64,000 nucleotides of DNA from positions 3,454,207 through 3,518,206 of the forward strand of contig NZ_CP031222.1 of NCBI RefSeq assembly GCF_003351745.1, given 5' to 3'. Shown piece by piece: positions 35,695 to 45,155 of the stretch (position 1 is its first letter; each line of letters opens with the position of its first letter). Origin of the DNA: Aquirhabdus parva (GTDB lineage: Bacteria; Pseudomonadota; Gammaproteobacteria; Pseudomonadales; Moraxellaceae). A model generated the notes under the pieces. It saw only the letters and a list, made by a program, of their open reading frames with translations, was not told where the DNA came from and made no database searches. The translations under genes were made by a program, and so were the position numbers.

Positions 35695-38600
35695 TCACCC
35701 ATTCTGAGCAGTGTCAGCCTGCAACATCATGAGGCTGGCATTGCCCCCGACAGCCGTGGTGTTGACACACAGCGCCCGCTCGATCATAAGACGCCACAGT
35801 GGGATGGGGTTATAGGCCGTCGTGAGTTGATATGAGAGAAGATGACCTGTTTGCTCGGATATGCGAAGCATTGTCTCTGCAAGCGACGACGTGAGCGGGG
35901 TATCACTTAAGATCAGCCCAATGATCGCGGAATGATCCGATTCCGATTGAATGATGCCCTGAAGTGATGGCGGTAATGCTTTAGGCAATACGGCTTGGGC
36001 TGTCACATCCAGCACGGGGGTATTGCCCGTGAGCAACACGGCAAGCAACTGGTTGATCAGGGTAGGCAATGTTGTGGCATGACAGAGTATGCCGCCGCGC
36101 GGAACAAAAGATAAGGTGTTTTGCTCCCCGGTCGGGCTCACCAGCCCGAAAGATGTGCCGAGTAGACTCGTGCGCTGATAGGCGGCGATAAAATCGAATA
36201 ATACCGAGTCTTGAGTCCTGACCCATTGCGCTAGATCACTCAAGACATTCCGTTCTACAACGCTTTGATCTTTGATTACGGTGGCATGATGTGTACACAC
36301 CTCAGCCGCACTCGTCCGCTGCAAGCGTTTGAGATACAACGGCCCACCCGCTTTAGGTCCTGTCCCGGACTTCCCTTCTCCGCCAAAGGGTTGTACCCCA
36401 ACCACTGCACCTACGATACTGCGATTGATATAGATATTCCCAACATGGGCATGCTGCACCACATCCTGTATCGTTTGATCAATCCGCGAATGCACACCCA
36501 TGGTCAGACCAAAACCACTCGCATTAACCGCTTGAACTACATCAGGCAATTGATCCCGCTCATAACGCCAGATATGCAGGACTGGGCCAAAGACCTCACG
36601 CTTAAGTTCAGCAATCGTATCAATCTCAATCAAGGTCGGTGCGATGAAAAAACCGTGCTGACACGATTCTGGTAAATCCTGCTGCGTCACAACTTTACCC
36701 ACTGCACGCTGTGATTCGATATAGTCCAATAAATCACGCTGTGCATCGGCATCTATCACAGGACCAATATCCACAGCCCATTGATCAGGACGACCGATTT
36801 GTAACTCTTGCATCGCCCCTTTTAGCATCGCTATGGTCTGATCGGCGATGTCCTGCTGTAAGCATAAAACCCGCAGCGCCGAACAACGCTGACCCGCGCT
36901 GTCAAAAGCGGATACCAACACATCCTGCACTACTTGCTCAAGCAATGCACTGGAGTCAACGACCATGGCGTTCTGCCCACCGGTCTCAGCAATGAGCGGA
37001 ATATCGCGTCCTTCCTGCACGGCACGCTGAATCAGGGTGTGATGAATCATCTGTGCCACTTGTGTCGATCCAGTAAAGACCACGCCATCGACCCGTGCGT
37101 CTGCGACCAAGGCCGCTCCAATGGTTTCACCGCGCCCCGGTAGCAACTGTAATGCATGCGCAGGAATGCCAGCCTCATGCAGCAAAGACACCGCACGAGC
37201 AGCCATGAGTGGCGTTTGTTCAGCAGGTTTTGCTAAGACCACATTGCCTGCGGCCAGTGCCGCACTGACCTGCCCGACAAAGATCGCCAACGGAAAGTTC
37301 CATGGACTGATACAAACCACCAGCCCCAAAGCCTGTGCATCCGTTTCCGCCTCAAACCGCGTTTGTGCGGCGTAATAGCGCAAGAAATCAACCGCCTCTC
37401 GCACTTCACCCACTGCATTGGCCCACGTTTTGCCCGCTTCACGAATCGCCAGCGTACAGAGCTCAAGACGATGCTGCTCAAACAAATCCGCCGCGCGTTC
37501 CAGCCATGCAGCACGACTTTTCGGCGCTTGCTGCGACCAGTCGGCTTTTGCCTGCTCCGCAATCGTTAGTGCTTGCTCAACATCGAAAAGCGTTGCATCA
37601 ACCACACGTCCCACCACATCACGACGATCCGCTGGGTTATAGATAGGCTGTTCGTTGTGCTTGAGTTCATTGTTCAGAGTCGGGAATGCCTGCCATGATT
37701 GACTCGCCCAACTTGCGGCATGACCTGCAAGATCACGCAAGACCTGCTCATTGCTCAAATCCAGCCCCGCAGAGTTTTTTCGTGCCGGTGCATAGAGCGC
37801 CTTGGGCAATACGATCTGCGGATGCGGTTGACCATTCAATAAGCGAGCCTCATTAAAAGGATCTGCGATTAAATCGGCTACCGGAATCTGCTCATCGACG
37901 ATTTGATTGACAAAAGAGGAGTTCGCGCCATTTTCCAATAAGCGGCGCACCAGATATGCCAATAGCGTGCGATGCGATCCGACTGGCGCATAAATACGAC
38001 ATGGTCGATCAAGATGATCGCTACCGACGACTTGATCATAAAGCGTTTCTCCCATGCCATGCAGGCATTGAAACTCATAATCCTCAACACCCTGCGCCTT
38101 CGCCCACTGATAAATGGTGGCAACGGTATGGGCATTATGGGTGGCAAACTGGGGATAAATTAGATGACTGGCATCCAAGAGCTTCTGAGCACAGACGAGA
38201 TAGGACACGTCAGTATGCACTTTACGAGTAAACACCGGATAGCCGGACAACCCATCGACCTGTGCCCGTTTGATCTCGGCATCCCAATACGCCCCTTTCA
38301 CCAGACGGATCATCATTTTCCGTCCACTACGTTTAGCGAGATCCACTAAGTAGTCAATCACATAGGGACAGCGCTTCTGATAGGCCTGCACCACAAAGCC
38401 CACACCAGCATAACCCGCGAGCGACTGATCAAAAGCGATCTTCTCCATCATCGCCAGCGACAGCTCCAAACGATCTGCTTCTTCGGCATCAATGTTCAGA
38501 CCAATGTCATAACTTTTGGCCAATCGCAGCAATTGCAATAAACGCGGCAACAACTCCGCCATGACCCGCTCATGCTTTGCTCGGCTGTAACGCGGATGCA

Positions 38601-39417
38601 GTGCCGAGAGCTTGACCGAAATCCCCGCCCCCTGCTGTATGCCACGTCCTTGCGAGGCTTGACCGATGGCATGAATGGCTTCCTCATAGGCGGCAAAATA
38701 GTGAGTGGCATCCTCTTTTGTTAACGCGGACTCACCCAGCATGTCGTAAGAATAGCGATAACCCCGCTCCTCTTGTGCTTGGCTATTGTGCAAAGCCTCC
38801 TCAATGGTTTGCCCCAGTACAAACTGATTGCCCAGCATCCGGATCGCCATGGCAACCCCGCTGCGAATCAAGGGAGCACCCCAGCGGGCAACCGCTTGGG
38901 TCAGTACCGTCTTCAACGTCTGTGCGGAAGGTGTGCGCACAATCTTGCCTGTGACTAACAGCCCCCAAGTCGCGGCATTGACAAACATCGACGAGGATCG
39001 CCCCAGATACTGCTCCCAATCCGCCGGTCCGATCTTATCCGCGATTAGACGGTCTACCGTGCGCTGATCAGGAATACGCAGCAGCGACTCTGCCAAACAC
39101 ATCAGTGCAATGCCGCCCTCGGATGACAAGGCAAACTGATGCATGAGCGCATCAATCCCTGACGCATGCACCCGCGCCTGTCGCACGGCCAGCACCAGTC
39201 TTTTCGCCAAAATCTGACTATCAATCCGAGTGGGATCACTGATCTGCTCTTGTGCAAGTAATGCCTGAACCGCTTCGGCTTCAGGCATGCGATAGGCAGC
39301 GGTAATTGCCTGCTGCAGGCTACTCGGTGCGGCTTGAATATCAGATTGCAGGGAGGAAAAGAGCTCTGAAAAATCAGAGGATAAGGGCTGTGAGGGCTGA
39401 GGATCTGGCTGGGGCAT
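35695..39417 (-). CDS. putA: Bifunctional proline dehydrogenase / delta-1-pyrroline-5-carboxylate dehydrogenase PutA
   Basis: The 1240-residue protein oxidises proline to glutamate in two steps. The proline dehydrogenase domain covers roughly residues 180-480 (FAD barrel motifs RLVKGAYWD, FATHNAHT, FQCLHGMGE). The aldehyde dehydrogenase domain spans about 580-1030 with CISPWNFPLAIF, the general-base region AETGGQNAMVV, and nucleophile Cys845 in SAGQRCS. About 200 C-terminal residues form the extra ALDH-like domain. The N-terminal ribbon-helix-helix DNA-binding domain of E. coli PutA is missing, so this is a type B PutA that cannot repress its own gene. The divergent Lrp-type gene is the likely regulator. 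Confidence 0.96.
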   Translation of the reverse strand: MPQPDPQPSQPLSSDFSELFSSLQSDIQAAPSSLQQAITAAYRMPEAEAVQALLAQEQISDPTRIDSQILAKRLVLAVRQARVHASGIDALMHQFALSSEGGIALMCLAESLLRIPDQRTVDRLIADKIGPADWEQYLGRSSSMFVNAATWGLLVTGKIVRTPSAQTLKTVLTQAVARWGAPLIRSGVAMAIRMLGNQFVLGQTIEEALHNSQAQEERGYRYSYDMLGESALTKEDATHYFAAYEEAIHAIGQASQGRGIQQGAGISVKLSALHPRYSRAKHERVMAELLPRLLQLLRLAKSYDIGLNIDAEEADRLELSLAMMEKIAFDQSLAGYAGVGFVVQAYQKRCPYVIDYLVDLAKRSGRKMMIRLVKGAYWDAEIKRAQVDGLSGYPVFTRKVHTDVSYLVCAQKLLDASHLIYPQFATHNAHTVATIYQWAKAQGVEDYEFQCLHGMGETLYDQVVGSDHLDRPCRIYAPVGSHRTLLAYLVRRLLENGANSSFVNQIVDEQIPVADLIADPFNEARLLNGQPHPQIVLPKALYAPARKNSAGLDLSNEQVLRDLAGHAASWASQSWQAFPTLNNELKHNEQPIYNPADRRDVVGRVVDATLFDVEQALTIAEQAKADWSQQAPKSRAAWLERAADLFEQHRLELCTLAIREAGKTWANAVGEVREAVDFLRYYAAQTRFEAETDAQALGLVVCISPWNFPLAIFVGQVSAALAAGNVVLAKPAEQTPLMAARAVSLLHEAGIPAHALQLLPGRGETIGAALVADARVDGVVFTGSTQVAQMIHHTLIQRAVQEGRDIPLIAETGGQNAMVVDSSALLEQVVQDVLVSAFDSAGQRCSALRVLCLQQDIADQTIAMLKGAMQELQIGRPDQWAVDIGPVIDADAQRDLLDYIESQRAVGKVVTQQDLPESCQHGFFIAPTLIEIDTIAELKREVFGPVLHIWRYERDQLPDVVQAVNASGFGLTMGVHSRIDQTIQDVVQHAHVGNIYINRSIVGAVVGVQPFGGEGKSGTGPKAGGPLYLKRLQRTSAAEVCTHHATVIKDQSVVERNVLSDLAQWVRTQDSVLFDFIAAYQRTSLLGTSFGLVSPTGEQNTLSFVPRGGILCHATTLPTLINQLLAVLLTGNTPVLDVTAQAVLPKALPPSLQGIIQSESDHSAIIGLILSDTPLTSSLAETMLRISEQTGHLLSYQLTTAYNPIPLWRLMIERALCVNTTAVGGNASLMMLQADTAQNG

Positions 39418-39580
39418 GGTCGGGAACTCAAGTGCGCGGAGGAACGCAAGGGGATGATGAAATATGCTTAAGATTCTAGAGACGAAACCCCTATATTAAT
39501 TCTGTAAATATGCGCTTATATTTGAATTTAATTTGACCAAAATACTTTCTACCAAATTAAATTTAGATGAGAAGCACCTC

Positions 39581-40039
39581 ATGCTCGATAAAGTGAATAA
39601 AAGGATTCTCACCGAACTTCAGAACGATGGACGGATGAGTAATATCGACCTTTCCACCAAGGTTAACCTATCCCCAGCCGCTTGCTTAGAGCGCGTTAAA
39701 CGCTTGCAAGAAGCGGGCTATATCATGCATTACAGCGCACATCTCAATCCCAAACTGCTCGATGTCTCGCTCTTGGTCTTTATTGAAGTCGTACTCGATC
39801 GCACGACCTCCGACGTCTTTGAAGAATTCTCGAGAAGTATCCAAGATATCCCTGAAGTGTTGGAATGCCATATGGTGGCTGGCGGCTTTGATTACTTGGT
39901 CAAGGCTCGTGTCAAAGACATGGATGCCTATCGTGATCTACTGGGCAAGACGCTCTTACAGTTACGCGGCGTACGCGAAACTCATACCTATGCCGTCATG
40001 GAAGAAGTCAAAAATACGACTAAACTGCCAATCAAATAA
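39581..40039 (+). CDS. Lrp/AsnC-family regulator, probable activator of putA (PutR-like)
   Basis: The 152-residue protein has an N-terminal helix-turn-helix (LDKVNKRILTELQNDGRMSNIDLSTKVNLSPAACLERVKRLQEAG) and a C-terminal RAM ligand-binding domain (VLECHMVAGGFDYLVKARVKDM). The frame is open from TTG 39533, but the ATG at 39581 fits family length and has GAGAAG upstream. It is divergent from putA; the 163-bp gap is AT-rich with repeated AATTTAA-like tracts, as seen at Lrp-type sites. Lrp-like proline-responsive regulators next to putA are well known. Confidence 0.9.
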   Translation: MLDKVNKRILTELQNDGRMSNIDLSTKVNLSPAACLERVKRLQEAGYIMHYSAHLNPKLLDVSLLVFIEVVLDRTTSDVFEEFSRSIQDIPEVLECHMVAGGFDYLVKARVKDMDAYRDLLGKTLLQLRGVRETHTYAVMEEVKNTTKLPIK

Positions 40040-40092
40040 TTAACGTCAAACCATCATTTCACGTCGTCGCTCAACCTCAAGGAGGATTTCTC

Positions 40093-40836
40093 ATGTCTAC
40101 CCCTAATACGCTCAAAACGGCTATCGTCACTGGCTCCTCCCGTGGCATCGGTCGTGCGATTGCCCTGCGTTTGGCGCAAGAAGGCTATGCTGTCGTGGTC
40201 AACTATGCTGGGCGTCAGGAAGAAGCGGATAAGGTTGTCGCTGAAATTCATGAACAAAGCGGCCAAGCGATTGCCGTTCAAGCCGATGTGTCTAAAAAAG
40301 ACGATTGCATCCGTTTATTTGCCGAGGCTGAGCATGCCTTTGGACAAGTTGATGTTCTCGTGAATAGTGCAGGTGTCTTTCACCTAGCGACCATCGCTGC
40401 GGCAAGTGATGAGGATTATCATCAGACTTTTAACATTAACGTGCTGGGCACGCTGAATACCATGCAACAAGCGGCGTTACGCTTACGCGATTTTGGTCGC
40501 ATCATTAACTTTTCCACCAGTGCGATAGCCATTGCGCGTCCAGGTTATGGTTTGTATATCGCATCTAAAGCCGCTGTCGAACAGTTGACTCGAGTGATGG
40601 CTTCCGAATTACGTGGGCGCAATATCACGGTTAATGCCATCGCACCGGGACCAGTCGCCACCGAGATGTTCTTATCCGGCAAGAGTGACGAACTCATTCA
40701 AGAGTTTGCCAAAATGCCACCGCTGGAGCGTCTGGGTGAGCCTGAAGATATTGCCGGTGTAGTAGCATTTTTGGCGGGTGCCGATGGTGGCTGGATCAAT
40801 GGGCAAGTGCTGCGGGCAAATGGTGGGTTGGCTTAA
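40093..40836 (+). CDS. SDR-family oxidoreductase (FabG-like)
   Basis: The 247-residue classical SDR has TGSSRGIGRAIA, VNSAG (in place of NNAG), a catalytic Ser region INFSTSAIA, and YGLYIASKAA with the catalytic Tyr/Lys. PGPVATEMF lies before the lid. A strong AAGGAGG lies 8 nt before the ATG. The 3-oxoacyl-ACP-reductase-like form is common; with no fatty acid genes beside it, its substrate is open. It precedes a VOC protein gene by 84 bp. Confidence 0.9.
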   Translation: MSTPNTLKTAIVTGSSRGIGRAIALRLAQEGYAVVVNYAGRQEEADKVVAEIHEQSGQAIAVQADVSKKDDCIRLFAEAEHAFGQVDVLVNSAGVFHLATIAAASDEDYHQTFNINVLGTLNTMQQAALRLRDFGRIINFSTSAIAIARPGYGLYIASKAAVEQLTRVMASELRGRNITVNAIAPGPVATEMFLSGKSDELIQEFAKMPPLERLGEPEDIAGVVAFLAGADGGWINGQVLRANGGLA

Positions 40837-40920
40837 AAGATAGCGTATAAAACCGACATTATTTTGTCTTTAATTTGATCTACACTGTATTGATAGCACC
40901 CTTCAATCTTGGAGACTCTC

Positions 40921-41307
40921 ATGAAACGTGTGACTGGCATCGGCGGTATTTTCTTTAAAGCCAAAGACGCAGCAGCCCTACGCGGCTGGTACAAACGACA
41001 CCTCGGTATCGATGTACAAGCGTGGGGTGGCACAGCATTCACATGGACAGACGATGAAGGTCAACCGGTTGCTGGATCAACCGTCTGGTCGATTGGTTCG
41101 TTGGATAGCGATAGCTTTGCACCCAGCGTCGCCCCCTTCATGATCAACTACCGCGTAGAAGATCTCCACGCACTGGTGAAGGTTTTACGTGAAGAAGGCT
41201 GTAATGTGCTGGAGAAGATTGACGAATCCGAATATGGCAAGTTTGCCTGGGTGATTGATCCGGAAGGGAATAAGGTGGAGCTTTGGCAGCCACCTGTAGG
41301 ACAGTAA
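40921..41307 (+). CDS. VOC-family (glyoxalase/bleomycin-resistance-like) protein
   Basis: The 128-residue vicinal-oxygen-chelate protein begins MKRVTGIGGIFFKAKD and has two beta-alpha-beta-beta-beta halves. The end, FAWVIDPEGNKVELWQP, is the typical metal-site strand with a Glu ligand. GGAG lies 6 nt before the ATG at 40921; an upstream TTG (40909) overlaps that site. The reaction is unknown. Confidence 0.9.
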   Translation: MKRVTGIGGIFFKAKDAAALRGWYKRHLGIDVQAWGGTAFTWTDDEGQPVAGSTVWSIGSLDSDSFAPSVAPFMINYRVEDLHALVKVLREEGCNVLEKIDESEYGKFAWVIDPEGNKVELWQPPVGQ

Positions 41308-41310
41308 AAA

Positions 41311-41339
41311 AAAAAAGCCCGCATGATGCGGGCTTTTTT
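41311..41339 (+). terminator. Intrinsic terminator after the VOC gene
   Basis: Perfect 13-bp stem AAAAAAGCCCGCA/TGCGGGCTTTTTT with TGA loop, starting 3 bp after the stop codon. Confidence 0.95.
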
Positions 41340-41406
41340 GATGTTTGAAGGTGAGAAGCAATGCGTCTTGAAACCCATTCATTGCAGTTTGAGCGTCAGA
41401 CACCCT

Positions 41407-41533
41407 GCCGCGGGCATAGCCCTTGGCGTAAATTTGGCAAGCGGCAGCGCCGCTTGAAATCCCAAAATAGCCAAAGCGTTGCACCGCTTTGGCGTTCGCT
41501 AGGCTGGAAGCAGCGCTTCCAGAAATCCCTAGC
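41407..41533. repeat. Array of four consecutive stem-loops next to the guaA stop codon
   Basis: Four hairpins follow each other. 41407-41427: GCC..GGGC/GCCC..GGC. 41438-41456: CAAGCGGC/GCCGCTTG with AGC loop. 41470-41493: GCCAAAGCG/CGCTTTGGC with 6-nt loop. 41498-41533: GCTAGG plus CTGGAAGC paired with GCTTCCAG plus CCTAGC, AGC loop, 5-nt bulge. The last ends one base before the guaA stop codon. None is followed by a T run, so these are not ordinary terminators. The look is that of an interspersed non-coding repeat or RNA-processing element. It is locally GC-rich. Confidence 0.6.
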
Positions 41534-43123
41534 TCACTCCCATTCAATAGTAGCCGGAGGTTTGCTCGACACGTCATACACCACACGGGAGACTTCAGCG
41601 ATTTCATTCATGATGCGGTTACTGATCAGCTCAACCAGATCATAAGGCAGATGGGCAAAGCGTGCGGTCATGAAGTCGATGGTTTCAACAGCGCGCAGCG
41701 CGATAACCCATGCGTAGCGACGGCCATCACCCACCACACCAACCGACTTCACGGGTTGGAATACCGCAAAGGCTTGTGCCGTTTTGTCGTACCAGCCACT
41801 CTTACGCAGTTCTTCCATAAAGATCGCATCGGCACGGCGCAGGATGTCTGCGTATTCTTGTTTAACTTCACCCAAGATGCGCACACCCAGACCTGGACCC
41901 GGGAAAGGATGACGATAGATCATTGCATGCGGCAAGCCCAATGTAGTACCCAGCTTACGCACTTCATCTTTAAACAAGTCGCGCAGCGGCTCAACCAAGT
42001 CAAAGTTCAAATCCGCTGGCAGACCGCCCACGTTATGATGTGACTTGATCACATGCGCCTTGCCCTGCTTGCTTGCTGCTGATTCAATTACGTCGGGATA
42101 AATGGTGCCTTGTGCGAGGAACTTCACACCATCCAGTTTACGCGCTTCTTCGGCAAAGACTTCGATGAACACACGACCAATAATTTTACGTTTGGCTTCT
42201 GGATCAGTCACACCAGCCAGTTCTGACAAGAAGCGATCTTGCGCATTAGCACGGATCACTTTCATACCGTGATCGCCAGCGAACATGGTCATGACATCAT
42301 CACCTTCGTTCAGGCGCAGCAGACCATTATCCACAAACACACAAGTCAATTGATCGCCAATCGCCCGGTGTAAGAGCGCCGCAACCACAGAAGAATCCAC
42401 ACCGCCAGACAGACCCAAGAGTACTTTTTCAGAGCCTATCTGAGCGCGGAGTTGTTCGATACGCAGGTCAATAATATGTTCAGGTGTCCACAGACCGTGC
42501 GCGCCGCAGATGTCGATGACAAAGCGCTTTAGAATCGCTTCGCCTTGCTTGGTATGTGTCACTTCTGGATGGAACTGCACGCCGTAGAAATGACGCGCTT
42601 CATCGCTCATCGCTGCAATCGGGCAGGTCGGTGTGCTGGCGTTTACGGTAAAGCTCGGTGGCAAAGTATTCACTTTATCACCATGACTCATCCACACATG
42701 CAATGTGTTTGGCTCGTCTTGAATATCTTTAAACAGGCCATCGGCTTGTTCAATTTTAACATCTGCACGCCCAAACTCATGCACCAGACCATTTTCAACC
42801 GAGCCGCCCAATTGCTCCGCCATGGTTTGCATGCCGTAGCAAATCCCCAGTACAGGCACACCGAGATTGAAGACCACTTCAGGCGCTCGTGGGCTGTTAT
42901 CTGCGGTCACGCTCTCAGGACCACCAGACAGAATGATGCCGTTTGGATTGAAAGCACGGATATCCGCTTCATCCATATCATAGGCATACATCTCAGAGTA
43001 CACGCCTGCTTCACGCACACGACGTGCGATCAGTTGGCTGTATTGCGAGCCAAAATCAAGAATCAGGATACGGTCTTTGGTGATGGTCGTTGCGGGAGTG
43101 GTGCTATCGGCGGGACTGGTCAT
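41534..43123 (-). CDS. guaA: GMP synthase (glutamine-hydrolysing)
   Basis: Converts XMP to GMP with glutamine and ATP. The 529-residue protein has a class I glutamine amidotransferase domain ([15 protein letters not shown], nucleophile Cys in [23 protein letters not shown]), the ATP-pyrophosphatase P-loop GLSGGVDSS near residue 235, and the dimerisation domain with the conserved end PPATIEWE. It is monocistronic here; guaB is not adjacent. A stem-loop array directly follows its stop codon. Confidence 0.98.
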   Translation of the reverse strand: MTSPADSTTPATTITKDRILILDFGSQYSQLIARRVREAGVYSEMYAYDMDEADIRAFNPNGIILSGGPESVTADNSPRAPEVVFNLGVPVLGICYGMQTMAEQLGGSVENGLVHEFGRADVKIEQADGLFKDIQDEPNTLHVWMSHGDKVNTLPPSFTVNASTPTCPIAAMSDEARHFYGVQFHPEVTHTKQGEAILKRFVIDICGAHGLWTPEHIIDLRIEQLRAQIGSEKVLLGLSGGVDSSVVAALLHRAIGDQLTCVFVDNGLLRLNEGDDVMTMFAGDHGMKVIRANAQDRFLSELAGVTDPEAKRKIIGRVFIEVFAEEARKLDGVKFLAQGTIYPDVIESAASKQGKAHVIKSHHNVGGLPADLNFDLVEPLRDLFKDEVRKLGTTLGLPHAMIYRHPFPGPGLGVRILGEVKQEYADILRRADAIFMEELRKSGWYDKTAQAFAVFQPVKSVGVVGDGRRYAWVIALRAVETIDFMTARFAHLPYDLVELISNRIMNEIAEVSRVVYDVSSKPPATIEWE

Positions 43124-43374
43124 AAGGGCGCTTTATTCGGGCTAAATATAGGACGCGGCATTTTAGCAGTTTTTTCACACAAAACGGGAGTGTAAGCGAC
43201 CTAAATCACCTCGATTCGAGAGGTTTTCTCATTTACAACTCTTTAACCGACGAACTTTACCCAATCTGCATCGGCTTAGCGTAAAATAGCACCACTTATG
43301 AATGATCTTTAGTATCACCTTTCAGCGCATGATGACGACTGAATATTTTTTGATAGTCCTATTAGAGCCTAGTT

Positions 43375-44970
43375 ATGACTGCTGCCTTAACCACAGAAAC
43401 GAAACCTGAAGCCCATACAGAAACCACAAAAACTAAAAAAATTCCGCATGTCTTGGTGATTTTAGATGGCTTTGGCCATCGTGATGAGGTCGCAGACAAT
43501 GCCATCCTCGCAGCAAAAACACCCCATATTGATGCCATCAAAGCCAAACACCCCCACGGTTTAATCTCAGGTTCTGGCGAAGACGTCGGTCTGCCTGATG
43601 GTCAAATGGGCAATTCAGAAGTCGGTCATATGAGCCTGGGCTCAGGACGAGTGCTATACCAAGACTTCACCCGCATTGCCAAAGATATCCGCGAAGGGAC
43701 TTTCTTTGAACATCCAGTGCTCACCAAAGCAGTCGATGATGCCTTGGCAAACAAAGGCGCCGTACATGTGATGGGCTTGCTATCTGATGGCGGTGTCCAC
43801 TCGCATGAAGATCACCTCGTCGCCATGTGTCAGTTGGCTGCACAGCGCGGCGCAACCGTGTATGTCCATGCCTTCTTGGATGGTCGCGACACCCCGCCAA
43901 AAAGTGCGGATAAATCACTGGCCAAGATGCAAGCGGTACTGGATGCAGTATCAACCCCTGAACATCCAGCGCGTATCGTTTCCTTGTGTGGTCGCTACTA
44001 TGCGATGGATCGCGATGAACGTTGGGATCGTGTTGAATTGGCCTATCGTCTCTTGACCGAAGGCGTCGCAACCCGCCATGCCGATACCGCCGAAGCTGGA
44101 CTTGAGCTGGCCTATGCGGCGGATGAAAAAGATGAATTTGTCAAACCAACCAGCATTGGCGCTCCTGTTCATATCCAAGATGGCGACAGTGTCGTGTTTA
44201 TGAATTTCCGAGCGGACCGCGCGCGTGAACTCACCCGTGCTTTTGTTGAAGATGACTTTGCTGGCTTTAGCCGTAAAGCACGTCCACAGCTTGCCAACTT
44301 CGTGATGCTGACCCGTTACTCGGCCAAGATCAACGCACCGATTGCTTATCTGCCGCTGGAAACTCATAACTCATTGGGTGAATACTTATCTACACTCGGC
44401 AAAACTCAGCTCCGCATCAGCGAAACTGAAAAATATGCCCATGTCACGTTCTTCTTCAGTGGCGGTCGTGAAGATTTGTATGATGGTGAAAAACGCATCC
44501 TGATCAAATCACCCGATGTCGCCACCTATGACCTCAAGCCTGAAATGAGTGCTTTTGAAGTCACCGATGAATTGGTCACCGCGATTGAATCCGGCGCGTA
44601 TGACGTGCTGATCGTCAATTTTGCCAATGGTGATATGGTCGGTCATACCGGCGTGTTTAGCGCAGCCGTGAAAGCGGTTGAAGCCTTGGACCTTTGCGTA
44701 GGTCGTGTCTACGATGCCGTGATCAAATCGCACGGTCATATGCTGATCACGGCCGATCACGGTAACGTCGAGCAGATGATGGACTATGACAGTGGTCAGG
44801 TGCATACCCAGCACACCACCGAACATGTCCCGCTAATTTATGTTGGAGATGAGCAAGTTCAGGTTCGCACGGGCGGTATTCTTGCGGATGTAGCACCGAC
44901 TATTCTGACCCTGATGCATTTGCCCATCCCTGCTGAAATGACCGGAAAGACACTCCTCACACCCGTGTGA
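43375..44970 (+). CDS. gpmI: 2,3-bisphosphoglycerate-independent phosphoglycerate mutase
   Basis: The 531-residue glycolytic enzyme interconverts 3- and 2-phosphoglycerate. It has [12 protein letters not shown] with the first metal ligand, the phosphoserine site in [17 protein letters not shown] near residue 83, [21 protein letters not shown], and the C-terminal metal cluster [10 protein letters not shown] and HTTEHVP. The N-terminus carries about 20 extra Thr/Glu/Lys residues before the core. Confidence 0.98.
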   Translation: MTAALTTETKPEAHTETTKTKKIPHVLVILDGFGHRDEVADNAILAAKTPHIDAIKAKHPHGLISGSGEDVGLPDGQMGNSEVGHMSLGSGRVLYQDFTRIAKDIREGTFFEHPVLTKAVDDALANKGAVHVMGLLSDGGVHSHEDHLVAMCQLAAQRGATVYVHAFLDGRDTPPKSADKSLAKMQAVLDAVSTPEHPARIVSLCGRYYAMDRDERWDRVELAYRLLTEGVATRHADTAEAGLELAYAADEKDEFVKPTSIGAPVHIQDGDSVVFMNFRADRARELTRAFVEDDFAGFSRKARPQLANFVMLTRYSAKINAPIAYLPLETHNSLGEYLSTLGKTQLRISETEKYAHVTFFFSGGREDLYDGEKRILIKSPDVATYDLKPEMSAFEVTDELVTAIESGAYDVLIVNFANGDMVGHTGVFSAAVKAVEALDLCVGRVYDAVIKSHGHMLITADHGNVEQMMDYDSGQVHTQHTTEHVPLIYVGDEQVQVRTGGILADVAPTILTLMHLPIPAEMTGKTLLTPV

Positions 44971-44985
44971 ATATGACCATAAAAC

Positions 44986-45042
44986 ATGCCTAAATTGTTT
45001 TGATTGCAGAGTACGCATTGAAATTGAATACGATTTAGGCAT
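44986..45042. repeat. 10-bp perfect inverted repeat with a 37-bp spacer after gpmI
   Basis: ATGCCTAAAT (44986-44995) and ATTTAGGCAT (45033-45042) are exact reverse complements. No T run follows. It lies 15 bp after the gpmI stop and 114 bp before the S41 protease gene. It may be a large-loop hairpin or two half sites of one regulator. Confidence 0.45.
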
Positions 45043-45155
45043 AAGCTCCAAGGGTCGCATGCTGTTGTATACCAGCGCCCATGCACACAATATAAAAACC
45101 TTGGGGATGACCTGCGTTTAGAGAGGATGTCGACCCTATTCATTTTTTGGGATGA

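Noticed and set aside
41185-41645. Frames on both strands through the guaA-adjacent stem-loops
   Set aside because: Their residues reflect the hairpin sequence and antisense guaA; no start site or family pattern was seen.
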